The notes beneath the pieces are model-generated. The model made no database searches and was not told the DNA's origin. It saw only the letters and a list, made by a program, of their open reading frames with translations. Source: Alphaproteobacteria bacterium (GTDB lineage Bacteria; Pseudomonadota; Alphaproteobacteria; DSM-16000; Inquilinaceae). Taken from it: 64,000 bases of DNA. Position 1 is the stretch's first letter. The number at the start of each line of letters is the position of its first letter. The translations under genes and the position numbers were made by a program. The stretch spans positions 143,996-207,995 of the forward strand of contig JANQGH010000042.1 of NCBI GenBank assembly GCA_028277405.1, in the 5' to 3' direction. Positions 15,888-24,493 of the stretch are shown in pieces.

Positions 15888-18317
15888 ATGAACAGCCATG
15901 CCCGCGTGGTCGTCATCGGCGGCGGTGTCGTCGGGGTTTCGACGCTCTATCACCTCGCGGCCAAGGGCTGGTCGGACGTGATGCTGCTGGAACGCAAGGA
16001 GCTGACCTCCGGTTCCACTTGGCATGCCGCCGGTCTGCTGCCGCTGTTCAACATGAGCTACTCGGTCGGCCAGATCCACAAATACTCCGTCAAGTTCTAC
16101 CAGACGCTTGAGGAAGAGACAGGCCAAGACGTCGGCCTGCGCAAGGTTGGCAATATCCGGCTGGCCATGAGCCCGGACCGGATGGACGAGTACCGGCAAT
16201 ATGCCGGTGTCGCGCGCACCATCGGTGTCGAGGTCGAGTTCCTGACACCGGACGAGGTGAAGGCCCTGTGGCCGATGTGTGTCACGGACGGCCTGATCGG
16301 CGCCATCCGCCACCCGGAGGATGGCTATATCCAGCCGGCGGATCTGACCTCCGCCCTGGCCAAGGGTGCGCGCAGCCGCGGTGCCACGATCCATCGCAAC
16401 ACCACGGTGCTGGGCATCTCGCAAACCGCCGGCGGCGAGTGGCGGGTCGAGACGGACAAGGGCACGATCACCTGCGAGCATGTGGTCTCCGCCACCGGCA
16501 ACTTCGCGCGCAAGACCGGCGCGATGGTCGGCCTCGACGTGCCGGTTATCCCGGTCGAACACCAGTTCATCGTCACCGAACCGCATCCCGAGATCCGACA
16601 GCGTCGGGCCGACGGGCTGCCGGAAATGGGCGTGCTGCGTGAATCCGACGGCTCCTGGTACATGCGCGAGGAGAATGGCGGCCTGTTGCTCGGCCCGTAC
16701 GAAAAGGGCGCGCCTTGCTGCTATGTCGACGGGCCGGACGCGGACAGCGAGTACGAGCTGTTCAACCCGGACATCGACCGTCTGGACCCGCATATCGAGT
16801 CGGCAATCAACCGGGTACCGGCCTTTGGCGAACTGGGCGTGAAGGAAGTCTATAACGGTGCCATCCCCTATACGCCGGACGGCAGTCCGATCATCGGCCC
16901 GGCCTGGGGCTTGAAGAACTTCTGGCTGAATGAGGGCCACAGTTTCGGCATCACGGCCGCCGGCGGCGCCGGCTGGCAACTGGCCGAATGGATCGTCGAG
17001 GGCGAGCCGACCATCGACATGCTGGGCGTCGAGCCGCGCCGCTTCGGCGACTACGCCACGCGCGGCTATCTGATCGCCAAGAACGAAGAGGCCTATGCCA
17101 ACGTCTTCACCGTGCATTATCCGGACGAGGAACGGCCGGCGGCGCGGCCTCTGCGCCAGGCGCCGTGTTATGACCGGATGAAAGCGCTGGGCGCCGTGTT
17201 CGGCCAGAAATTCGGCTGGGAGCGGCCGAACTGGTTCGCCACCGACGGCATGGCGCAGAAGGACGACTGGTCCTTCCGCCGCTCAAAATGGTTCGAGGCG
17301 ATCGGACGGGAGTGCCGGACGGTCGAGCGGGATGTCGGCCTGTTGGATATGACCGCCTTCGCCAAATGCCGCATCGCCGGCCCCGGCGCGGAGCGCTTTC
17401 TCGACCGGCTGGTGGCCAACCGCTTGCCGCAGAAGCGGGGCCGTATCGGTCTGTGCCACGCGCTGAACTCGAACGGCGGCGTGCATTCGGAATTCACCAT
17501 CCAGCGCGAAGCGGACGACAGCTTCTACCTCGTCTCCGCCGGCGCGTTTCAGCGGCTGGATCACGACTGGCTGTTGAAGCATATGCCGGATGACGGCTCG
17601 GTCACGTATCAGAACCTGACCGGCGCCATGGGTGTGCTGGTGGTCGCCGGTCCGAACGCGCGCGAGCTGTTGTCGCGGGTCGGTCAGGGGGACTGGTCCC
17701 TGCCCTGGCTGTCCGGCCAGGACGCGGAGATCGGCCTGGCGCCGACCAAGGCTTTGCGCGTGAACTTCGTCGGCGAACTGGGCTGGGAACTGCACCACCC
17801 GATCGAATACCAGAACCATATCTTCGATGCGTTGATGGCGGGCGGCGAGGATCTGGGCCTGAAACCGTTCGGCATCCGCGCCATGGATAGCCTTCGCATT
17901 GAGAAGTCTTACCGCATGATCGGCGCGGAACTGTCGATCGAATACAGCGCCTTCGAATCCGGTCTCGACCGGTTCGTGCGGCCGGACAAGGGTGACTTCA
18001 TCGGCCGCGACGCGCTGCTCGCCTGGCAGGACCGCGGCGTTGACAACGCCTTCGTCACCCTGGAGGTGCAAAGCACCAATGATGCCGACCCGCTGGGCAA
18101 CAACCCGATCACGCTGGATGGCGAGCTTGTCGGTCGTACCACCGGCGGCAATTACGGCTTCCGTCTGGGCAAGACCCTGGCCCTGGGCATGGTGCGGCCG
18201 GAATTGGCGGCCCTGGGCACCGAGCTTTCGGTCGACGTGCTGGATTCCGTGCGCAGCGCCACGATCGTGGCCGAAAGCCCGTACGATCCAGAGAACGCGC
18301 GGCTGCGGGCAGCTTAG
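15888..18317 (+). CDS. Dimethylglycine/sarcosine dehydrogenase-like flavoprotein
   Basis: An 809-residue protein with an N-terminal FAD-dependent DAO domain (VVVIGGGVVGVSTLYHLAAK, residues 7-26; SGSTWHAAGLLP, whose histidine is the usual covalent flavin attachment site) and C-terminal GcvT-type folate domains from about residue 430 (VGLLDMTAFAKCRIAGPGAE, later RVNFVGELGWELHHPIEY). This is the architecture of dimethylglycine and sarcosine dehydrogenases, which oxidise an N-methyl group and hand the carbon to THF. A GGAGG ribosome site lies about eight bases before ATG 15888. It ends the presumed one-carbon operon. Dimethylglycine and sarcosine are both possible substrates; sarcosine oxidase nearby makes dimethylglycine more likely. 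Confidence 0.88.
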   Translation: MNSHARVVVIGGGVVGVSTLYHLAAKGWSDVMLLERKELTSGSTWHAAGLLPLFNMSYSVGQIHKYSVKFYQTLEEETGQDVGLRKVGNIRLAMSPDRMDEYRQYAGVARTIGVEVEFLTPDEVKALWPMCVTDGLIGAIRHPEDGYIQPADLTSALAKGARSRGATIHRNTTVLGISQTAGGEWRVETDKGTITCEHVVSATGNFARKTGAMVGLDVPVIPVEHQFIVTEPHPEIRQRRADGLPEMGVLRESDGSWYMREENGGLLLGPYEKGAPCCYVDGPDADSEYELFNPDIDRLDPHIESAINRVPAFGELGVKEVYNGAIPYTPDGSPIIGPAWGLKNFWLNEGHSFGITAAGGAGWQLAEWIVEGEPTIDMLGVEPRRFGDYATRGYLIAKNEEAYANVFTVHYPDEERPAARPLRQAPCYDRMKALGAVFGQKFGWERPNWFATDGMAQKDDWSFRRSKWFEAIGRECRTVERDVGLLDMTAFAKCRIAGPGAERFLDRLVANRLPQKRGRIGLCHALNSNGGVHSEFTIQREADDSFYLVSAGAFQRLDHDWLLKHMPDDGSVTYQNLTGAMGVLVVAGPNARELLSRVGQGDWSLPWLSGQDAEIGLAPTKALRVNFVGELGWELHHPIEYQNHIFDALMAGGEDLGLKPFGIRAMDSLRIEKSYRMIGAELSIEYSAFESGLDRFVRPDKGDFIGRDALLAWQDRGVDNAFVTLEVQSTNDADPLGNNPITLDGELVGRTTGGNYGFRLGKTLALGMVRPELAALGTELSVDVLDSVRSATIVAESPYDPENARLRAA

Positions 18318-18321
18318 GCGC

Positions 18322-19239
18322 CTAGCAACGGCCGCGCAGGGACCGCCACAAGAGGCGCCATTGGCGCAGCCTGTCAGGCGTCTGTACCCGGGCCGAAAAG
18401 ACGTCAAAGTTGGAGCGCTCGATGGCCTTGAGATAGCCGTCGCACAGTGTGGCCAGCATCAAGGGGGGTAGTGCCGCCCTGCCCGCCTGTCGGGCCGTCC
18501 GCCGGCCCGCGTCCAGGTGCTCGCGGGCTCGTTCAACGAGGTGCTCGATCGCTTTCGCCAGCCCGGCATGGGGCCGCAGTTCAAACAGCTCGCCCATCTC
18601 GACCGCGACCTCCTCGACGACCGCCGTGGGCAGATAGACCCGGCGCTGGCGTGCGTGAAACGGCACGGCGCGTATCAGGCCGGTCATGGCCCACGCGGTC
18701 CCCAAAGGCTCTGCGGCCTCATGCGCCGGCCCTTCCGCGATGCCGAGCGTCTGCAGTTGAAGTCGGATCAGCGGCGCGCTGGACCGGGCGCAGTAGTCCT
18801 CCAAGGCTTCCAGGGTCGGCGGCGCGGTCTCGGACAAGTCGTCTTCGCGGGCATCGATCAGCGTGTCGAAGTGGGCACGGTCGAGGTGCCAGCGCTCGAC
18901 AGCCTCGGCCAAGGGGGCGATCACCTCGTGCCGTCGGGGCGTGCCGTCATAGATTTCGCCGATCGCGTCGCGCCACCATTGCAGGCGGATCTGGCCGAGC
19001 AGCGCCTCGCTGACCACTTCGCGCGTTTTGGCGATTTCGATATTGAAGGCGATCAGTGCGAACAGCGCCTCGCGCCGGTCGGCGGGCGAGAACAAGGTGG
19101 TGAGAAACCTGTCGCGATCATGCTCGTAAGCTTGGCGTCCGCAATAGGACAGGCGTTGGGCGGCCGAAGATGACAAGATTCGATGCTCGGTTGAGGGAAA
19201 GTTGGCCGGAACCATAGGGCGGCTTTCAGGTTTTGCCAC
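18322..19239 (-). CDS. Squalene/phytoene synthase-family protein, NDUFAF6-like
   Basis: A 305-residue protein of the trans-isoprenyl synthase fold. It has DRFLTTLFSPADRREALFAL and QIRLQWWRDAIGEIYDG in place of the full aspartate-rich motifs of true phytoene synthases, and LIRAVPFHARQRRVYLP further on. This alphaproteobacterial group is the source of mitochondrial NDUFAF6, a complex I assembly factor. The lack of a carotenoid gene cluster and its proximity to an NDUFAF3-like gene (20024-20395) support an assembly or membrane role rather than carotenoid synthesis. It converges with the dehydrogenase gene upstream, with only four bases between them. Confidence 0.82.
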   Translation of the reverse strand: MAKPESRPMVPANFPSTEHRILSSSAAQRLSYCGRQAYEHDRDRFLTTLFSPADRREALFALIAFNIEIAKTREVVSEALLGQIRLQWWRDAIGEIYDGTPRRHEVIAPLAEAVERWHLDRAHFDTLIDAREDDLSETAPPTLEALEDYCARSSAPLIRLQLQTLGIAEGPAHEAAEPLGTAWAMTGLIRAVPFHARQRRVYLPTAVVEEVAVEMGELFELRPHAGLAKAIEHLVERAREHLDAGRRTARQAGRAALPPLMLATLCDGYLKAIERSNFDVFSARVQTPDRLRQWRLLWRSLRGRC

Positions 19240-19353
19240 TATCGGCTAGCTTCTTCCCTTCACAACCCAGGGCGTCCGTCCTACATCGAGCCGTGGAGCG
19301 TCGCGTCGGGGACCGTCGCGGCGAACGCCCAAGATCATCGAACGAGGAACCTC

Positions 19354-19956
19354 ATGACCTTCACCCTTCCCGACTTGCCCTACGCCTACGACGCGCTCGG
19401 CCCGTATATGAGCCAGGAGACGTTGGAGTTCCACCACGACAAGCACCACAACACCTATGTGGTGACGCTGAACAAGCTGCTGGAGGGCAGCGACCTGGCT
19501 GGCAAGGAGCTGGAGGAGGTCGTGACCGGCAGCTTTGGCGACGCGTCCAAGCAGGGCATCTTCAACAATGCCGGCCAGGCCTGGAACCACAATCATTTCT
19601 GGAACTGGATGAAGCCGAACGGCGGTGGCGCCATTCCGGGCGAGCTGGAAAGCAAGATCAACGAAGATTTCGGCAGCGTCGACGCCTTCAAGGAAGCCTT
19701 CACCCAGGCCGGCGTGACCCAGTTCGGTTCCGGCTGGGCCTGGCTGATTCTCGACAACGGCAAGCTCACCACCATGAAGACGCCGAACGCCGAAAACCCG
19801 CTGGCGCACGGCAAGACCGCCCTGCTCGGCTGTGACGTCTGGGAGCATTCCTATTACATCGACTATCGCAACGCCCGGCCGAAATATCTCGAGGCGTTCC
19901 TGAACAATCTGGTCAATTGGGAGTATGTCGCGGAGCTTTACGCGAACGCTTCGTAG
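19354..19956 (+). CDS. sodB: Superoxide dismutase, iron type
   Basis: A 200-residue enzyme that converts superoxide to oxygen and hydrogen peroxide, usually in the cytoplasm. Metal-site segments are clear: EFHHDKHHNTYV near residue 26, NNAGQAWNHNHFWNW near 75 and GCDVWEHSYYIDY near 160. The glutamine in AGQAWNH is placed as in Fe-type enzymes. Length is normal. A clear hairpin terminator follows at 19980. Confidence 0.96.
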   Translation: MTFTLPDLPYAYDALGPYMSQETLEFHHDKHHNTYVVTLNKLLEGSDLAGKELEEVVTGSFGDASKQGIFNNAGQAWNHNHFWNWMKPNGGGAIPGELESKINEDFGSVDAFKEAFTQAGVTQFGSGWAWLILDNGKLTTMKTPNAENPLAHGKTALLGCDVWEHSYYIDYRNARPKYLEAFLNNLVNWEYVAELYANAS

Positions 19957-19979
19957 AGGGTCATAATCGCGACTTGGAT

Positions 19980-20006
19980 GGGGCCGCCGTTGTGCGGCCC
20001 CGTTTT
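19980..20006 (+). terminator. Rho-independent terminator of sodB
   Basis: GGGGCCGC and GCGGCCCC form an 8-bp perfect stem around a 6-base loop, followed by GTTTT. It lies 24 bases after the sodB stop codon, in the correct orientation. Confidence 0.85.
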
Positions 20007-20023
20007 CATTGGGGGAACGTGCT

Positions 20024-20395
20024 TCAGGCTATCGGCAACAGCGCGGCCGCGACCTGCCGGCTTTCCGCCATCAGGATGTTGAAGGTTCGGCACGCGGCAC
20101 CGGTGTCCATCACCTCGACCCCGATTCCCTGCTCACGCAACGCGCGTCTGACCTCCGGCGGCAGCAGGTGCATCTTGGCCCCCGTGCCGATCAGCAGAAC
20201 CTCCACGCCCTTTTGGGCGGCTTGAGCCAGGCTCTCGGCGTCGATGTCGCCGGCGTCAGCCGCGGCCCAGGTCTTGACCTCGTCAAGGAACACCATCACG
20301 GGCGTTTCATGGACCTGGCCGGAGATGCGGAATCGACCCGGGCCATACGCTTCGATAATCATCCGGTCGCCCGGGATGATCGGCGTGATGTCCAT
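20024..20395 (-). CDS. Mth938-domain protein (DUF498), NDUFAF3-like
   Basis: A 123-residue protein with the compact Mth938 fold: ITPIIPGDRMIIEAYGPGRF at the start, VEVLLIGTGAKMHLLPPEVR in the middle and VEVMDTGAACRTFNILMAE near the end. Mitochondrial NDUFAF3, a complex I assembly factor, belongs to this family, and the gene is commonly found beside secF in alphaproteobacteria. Here it follows secF by 13 bases on the same strand and ends the yajC-secD-secF unit. Confidence 0.88.
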   Translation of the reverse strand: MDITPIIPGDRMIIEAYGPGRFRISGQVHETPVMVFLDEVKTWAAADAGDIDAESLAQAAQKGVEVLLIGTGAKMHLLPPEVRRALREQGIGVEVMDTGAACRTFNILMAESRQVAAALLPIA

Positions 20396-20408
20396 GGGGC
20401 AGCGAACC

Positions 20409-21350
20409 CTAGCCGCGGTTGGCGAACTTCGCCTCGGCGGATTCCTCGACCTTCTTTTCGTCCGGGCGGCGCAGATTGACCTGCAGCAGCAGCGGCACGG
20501 CGATGAAGATCGACGAATAGGTGCCGATCACGATGCCCCACATCATGGCGAAGGCGAAGTCGCGGATGATCTCGCCGCCGAAGAAATAAAGCGCCAGCAG
20601 CGCCAACATGGTGGTCACGCTGGTCATGATCGTGCGCGACAGGGTCTCGTTCAGGCTGCGGTTCAGGATTTCGATCATCCCCGCCTTCCTGTACCGGCGC
20701 AGGTTTTCGCGCACCCGGTCGAACACGACGACGGTGTCGTTGATCGAGTAACCCGCGATGGTCAGCAAGGCCGCCACCGTGGCCAGATTGAACTCGTGCT
20801 GGATCAGCGCAAACAGGCCGATGGTGGAGATGATGTCGTGCACCAGGGCGGCGACGGCACAGACGCCGAACTGCCATTCGAACCGGAACCAGATGTAAAC
20901 GAGGATCGCTGCCATCGCCAGGATCACGGCGGTCGCGCCGGCCTCGATCAATTCGGCGCCGACCGTTGGCCCAACGAACTCCGTTCGTCGGTATTCGACG
21001 CCGTCGCCTAGGACTCCGCGCACGATATCGATGGCGGCCATCTGTTCCGCCTCTTCGCCCTCCTGGCGCTGAATGCGGATCAGGACGTCGTTGGGCGCGC
21101 CGAACTCCTGCAGGCTGACCTCGCCCAAGCCCAGGCCGTTGAGGTCGTTACGCAGTGTCGAGATATCCGCCGGGCCTTCGGTCTGGATCTCGATCAGGAT
21201 GCCGCCGCGGAAATCGATGCCGAAATTCAGGCCGACAACGGCCGTCACCGCGATCGAGCCCGCCAACAGCAGGGCCGAAAAGACAAACGCGATCTTCCGC
21301 GCGCTGAGGAAGTTGATGTTGGTGCCGGGTTTGACCAGTTGCAGCCGCAT
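20409..21350 (-). CDS. secF: Protein translocase subunit SecF
   Basis: A 313-residue membrane protein. The start LVKPGTNINFLSARKIAFVF and the motif GLNFGIDFRGGILIEI are diagnostic, and the C-terminal membrane part carries GYSINDTVVVFDRVRENLRR. SecDF uses the proton gradient to pull secreted proteins across the inner membrane. It follows secD by nine bases. Confidence 0.97.
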   Translation of the reverse strand: MRLQLVKPGTNINFLSARKIAFVFSALLLAGSIAVTAVVGLNFGIDFRGGILIEIQTEGPADISTLRNDLNGLGLGEVSLQEFGAPNDVLIRIQRQEGEEAEQMAAIDIVRGVLGDGVEYRRTEFVGPTVGAELIEAGATAVILAMAAILVYIWFRFEWQFGVCAVAALVHDIISTIGLFALIQHEFNLATVAALLTIAGYSINDTVVVFDRVRENLRRYRKAGMIEILNRSLNETLSRTIMTSVTTMLALLALYFFGGEIIRDFAFAMMWGIVIGTYSSIFIAVPLLLQVNLRRPDEKKVEESAEAKFANRG

Positions 21351-21359
21351 GGGTCTCTC

Positions 21360-22943
21360 CTACACCGTCAGCGTCTTGGGCCGGGCGCGCATGAGCCAGG
21401 TCACGATCATCAGGCGGGTCACCATGATGGCCGTGAACATGGACGCCAGAATGCCGATCGACAGGGTGACGGCGAAGCCGCGTACCGGCCCCGCCCCCAT
21501 CGCGAACAACAGGATGGCGGCGATCAGCGTGGTCAGATTACTGTCGATGATGGTGGTGAACGCGCGGCTGTAGCCGGCATCGATGGCGGACATGGGCGTT
21601 CGACCGTTGCGGATCTCCTCACGGATGCGCTCGAAAATCAGCACGTTGGCGTCCACCGCCATGCCGACCGTCAAGACGATGCCTGCGATGCCCGGCAAGG
21701 TCAGCGTCGCCTGCAACAGCGATAGGGCGGCCATGATCAGGGCCAGGTTGATCAACAGCGCCACCACCGCCGCCAGGCCGAACCAGCCATAGACCGCGAT
21801 CATGAAGACGATGACGAGCGCCAGGCCGATCAGCGCCGCCGACATGCCGGCATCGATGCTGTCCTGGCCGAGGCCGGGGCCGACCGTGCGTTCCTCCAGA
21901 ACCGTCAATTCCGCCGGCAATGCACCGGCACGCAGCAAGATGGCCAACTCGTTGGCCGTCTCAACCGTGAAACCACCCTCAATGATGCCGCTTTCCGCAA
22001 TGCGGGCACGGATTACCGGGGCGCTGATAATCTCCTCGTCCAGCAGAATCGCCAAGCGGCGGCCGACATTGTTGCCGGTGGTCTCGCCGAAGCGGCGCGC
22101 GCCAACCGAATCGAACCGGAAACTGACGATCGGGGCGCCGTCCTGGAACGAGGGCCGCGCATCGGTCAGGGATTCACCGCTGACGATCGGCCGGCGTTCG
22201 ACCGCATAATAGGCAATCGGGTTGCCGTTGGCGTCGACGTCATTGTCCGGGTAGACGCGCGACCCGGCCGGCACGGGATCATTGGGTCCCGAGACGGTGA
22301 CCGTTTCGTCCAACAGGTGGAAGGAAAGCCGCGCCGTCTGGCCCAACAGGCTGATCAACGCGCTTGAATCGTCGATGCCCGGCACCTGCACCAGTATGCG
22401 ATCCAGCCCCTGGCGCTGGATGATCGGCTCGGTCGTGCCCAACTCGTCGATGCGTCGCCGGACGATTTCGATGGACTGGACGATGGCATTGTCCCGGATC
22501 TGGGTCAGCTCGACCTCGTCGAAGGTGATCGTCACCTCGCCATTGTCGCCGACATCCACGTTGACGTTGGGGTCCAGTTCCTCGATCAGCGTTACGACAC
22601 CGCTCTCATCGGCATCGTCGCGAACCGTCAACGTGGCCGCCGAGCCGACGACGCCGAGACCGGTATAGCCGATATCCGCGCGGCGAAGTTCCGTACGCAG
22701 CCCGCCGACAATCGCCTCCAAACGGTCGGCAACGATCTGTTCGTATTCGACCCGCAACAGCAAATGCGACCCGCCGCGCAGATCCAGGCCCAGATTGAGC
22801 TGCTGCACCGGCAGCCAGCTGGGCATCGTTACCGCCCACTCGTCGACGGTCGAGCGATCGATGGCATTGGGGAAGGCGTAGATGACGCCGAGCGCACAGA
22901 TGGCGACGACCAGGATCTTCTTCCAACGCGGAAAGTGAAGCAT
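21360..22943 (-). CDS. secD: Protein translocase subunit SecD
   Basis: A 527-residue membrane protein with one N-terminal helix, a large periplasmic region starting NLGLDLRGGSHLLLRVEYEQ and five C-terminal helices carrying GMAVDANVLIFERIREE. It works with SecF and the YajC product in the Sec translocon. The gene order yajC-secD-secF is the usual one; 52 bases separate it from yajC. Confidence 0.97.
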   Translation of the reverse strand: MLHFPRWKKILVVAICALGVIYAFPNAIDRSTVDEWAVTMPSWLPVQQLNLGLDLRGGSHLLLRVEYEQIVADRLEAIVGGLRTELRRADIGYTGLGVVGSAATLTVRDDADESGVVTLIEELDPNVNVDVGDNGEVTITFDEVELTQIRDNAIVQSIEIVRRRIDELGTTEPIIQRQGLDRILVQVPGIDDSSALISLLGQTARLSFHLLDETVTVSGPNDPVPAGSRVYPDNDVDANGNPIAYYAVERRPIVSGESLTDARPSFQDGAPIVSFRFDSVGARRFGETTGNNVGRRLAILLDEEIISAPVIRARIAESGIIEGGFTVETANELAILLRAGALPAELTVLEERTVGPGLGQDSIDAGMSAALIGLALVIVFMIAVYGWFGLAAVVALLINLALIMAALSLLQATLTLPGIAGIVLTVGMAVDANVLIFERIREEIRNGRTPMSAIDAGYSRAFTTIIDSNLTTLIAAILLFAMGAGPVRGFAVTLSIGILASMFTAIMVTRLMIVTWLMRARPKTLTV

Positions 22944-22995
22944 CGTAATCTACAATCTCGACGGTCGGCGCCGCCGCGACCAACGGGACAATCGT

Positions 22996-23490
22996 CTAGG
23001 ATTGGCGCCTTCTGCGGTCGTCGGCTTCGTCCGATTCCTCATACTCGTCGTTTTCGTCACGGCGGTCGCGATCATCATGGTCGTCACGCTCATCGCGCTC
23101 ATCATCATGCTCGTCGGCCTCATCATGCGGCTCGTCCTCCAGCACGATGTCGTCATCATCATCGTCGTCCTCTTCAGGCGGCTGGTATTTGGCCAGGATG
23201 TTGGTCAGCGTGCTGCGCACGACCTTGACCTTCACGCCCTGGGCCACCTGGATGGTGAGCTCGTCATCGCGCACCCGCGTCACGGTACCGATGATGCCGC
23301 CACCGGTCACAACCTTGTCGCCGCGCCGGACGGAACCCAGCATGGCGCGGTGATCTTTCATGCGCTTTTGCTGGGGCCGGATCAAAAGGAAATAGAAGAC
23401 GACAAAAATCAGGATCAGCGGCAGCAGCGTCACGATGAACGAACCGCCACCGGCGGCCGCATCCTGCGCGTAGGCGGGCGTGATAAGCAT
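22996..23490 (-). CDS. yajC: Preprotein translocase subunit YajC with a long acidic tail
   Basis: A 164-residue protein. The first 100 or so residues are ordinary YajC: a membrane helix (FIVTLLPLILIFVVFYFLL), then IRPQQKRMKDHRAML and GGIIGTVTRVRDDELTIQVA. The remaining 60 or so residues are almost entirely D, E, R and H and look disordered. Standard YajC is about 85-120 residues, so the tail is an addition. It is the first gene of the Sec unit and is divergent from the DUF815 ATPase gene. Confidence 0.95.
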   Translation of the reverse strand: MLITPAYAQDAAAGGGSFIVTLLPLILIFVVFYFLLIRPQQKRMKDHRAMLGSVRRGDKVVTGGGIIGTVTRVRDDELTIQVAQGVKVKVVRSTLTNILAKYQPPEEDDDDDDDIVLEDEPHDEADEHDDERDERDDHDDRDRRDENDEYEESDEADDRRRRQS

Positions 23491-23623
23491 TCAGAGATCT
23501 CCAAAATTCAGACCCGATGCGGGTTCGCGCGGGACTATAGCCACTGCGGGCTGACTTGCAATGGAAACCCGAACGGCGGCATTCTCCCGCGCCCGCCCGT
23601 CGGTGGTAAATGAGGATGATATC

Positions 23624-24493
23624 GTGACGGACCAAGAGTTGATTCCGCTGCTCAGTCGGATTGCCGAGGCGTTGGAGCGTCTGGGGCCCGCACCGACGCC
23701 ACCGGTCGACCTGGGCGTCGCCGATGCCTTCGTCTGGCAATCAAGCGGCATCTTGCAACCGGTCGAGCAAGTTGCGCATGTCGACATGATACTGCTGCGC
23801 GGGATTGCCCTGCAGCGCGACCTTCTGGTTGAGAATACCAGGCGTTTCGCTGACGGCCTGCCGGCCAACAATGCGCTGTTATGGGGCGCGCGCGGCATGG
23901 GCAAGAGCTCGCTGGTGAAGGCGGTGCACGCCGACGTCAACCGCGACCGCACGCCGCCCCTGGCCCTGGTCGAGATCCACCGCGAGGATCTGGAGAGCCT
24001 GCCCCGCCTGCTGGGCCTACTGCGCGCCAGCCCGCGCCGCTTCATCCTGTTTTGCGACGATTTGTCGTTTGATCAGGCGGATACCAGCTACAAGTCGCTG
24101 AAGGCCGTGCTGGAAGGCGGCATCGAGGGCCGACCGGACAATGTCGTGTTCTACGCCACGTCAAACCGCCGCCACCTCATGCCCCGCGACATGATCGACA
24201 ACGAGCAATCGACAGCCATCATCGCCGGCGAGGCGGTGGAGGAAAAGGTCTCGCTGAGCGACCGCTTCGGCCTTTGGCTCGGCTTTCACGCCTGCAACCA
24301 GGAAACCTACCTGTCGATGATCGAAGGGTATGTCGAGGCGCACGGGCTGGACATCGACCCTGACGAATGGCAGGCGGCGGCGCGCGAATGGTCAATCACG
24401 CGCGGTTCCCGGTCGGGTCGCGTCGCCTGGCAGTTCGTGCAGGACCTCGCGGGCCGGCTGGGGCGTAGGCTCGACGGCGCGGCGGTGTCTTAG
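23624..24493 (+). CDS. DUF815-family AAA+ ATPase
   Basis: A 289-residue P-loop ATPase. Walker A is GARGMGKSS (about residues 88-96) and Walker B is RFILFCDDLSF (about 139-149). The segments VFYATSNRRHLMPRDM and DRFGLWLGFHACNQETYLSM match DUF815. I prefer GTG 23624 because AGGA lies eight bases upstream; an in-frame ATG at 23561 without a clear ribosome site would add 21 residues. The family is widespread in alphaproteobacteria beside the Sec genes, but its role is not established. Its 3' end overlaps the convergent LysM/M23 gene by four bases. Confidence 0.88.
   Translation: MTDQELIPLLSRIAEALERLGPAPTPPVDLGVADAFVWQSSGILQPVEQVAHVDMILLRGIALQRDLLVENTRRFADGLPANNALLWGARGMGKSSLVKAVHADVNRDRTPPLALVEIHREDLESLPRLLGLLRASPRRFILFCDDLSFDQADTSYKSLKAVLEGGIEGRPDNVVFYATSNRRHLMPRDMIDNEQSTAIIAGEAVEEKVSLSDRFGLWLGFHACNQETYLSMIEGYVEAHGLDIDPDEWQAAAREWSITRGSRSGRVAWQFVQDLAGRLGRRLDGAAVS

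Noticed and set aside
18322..19239. True phytoene synthase for carotenoid synthesis
   Set aside because: The aspartate-rich motifs are incomplete and no other carotenoid gene is present; the NDUFAF6-like branch fits better.
23010..23180. Low-complexity tcg/tca tract as a possible repeat array or CRISPR-like sequence
   Set aside because: It encodes the acidic tail of YajC and has no regular unit or spacers.
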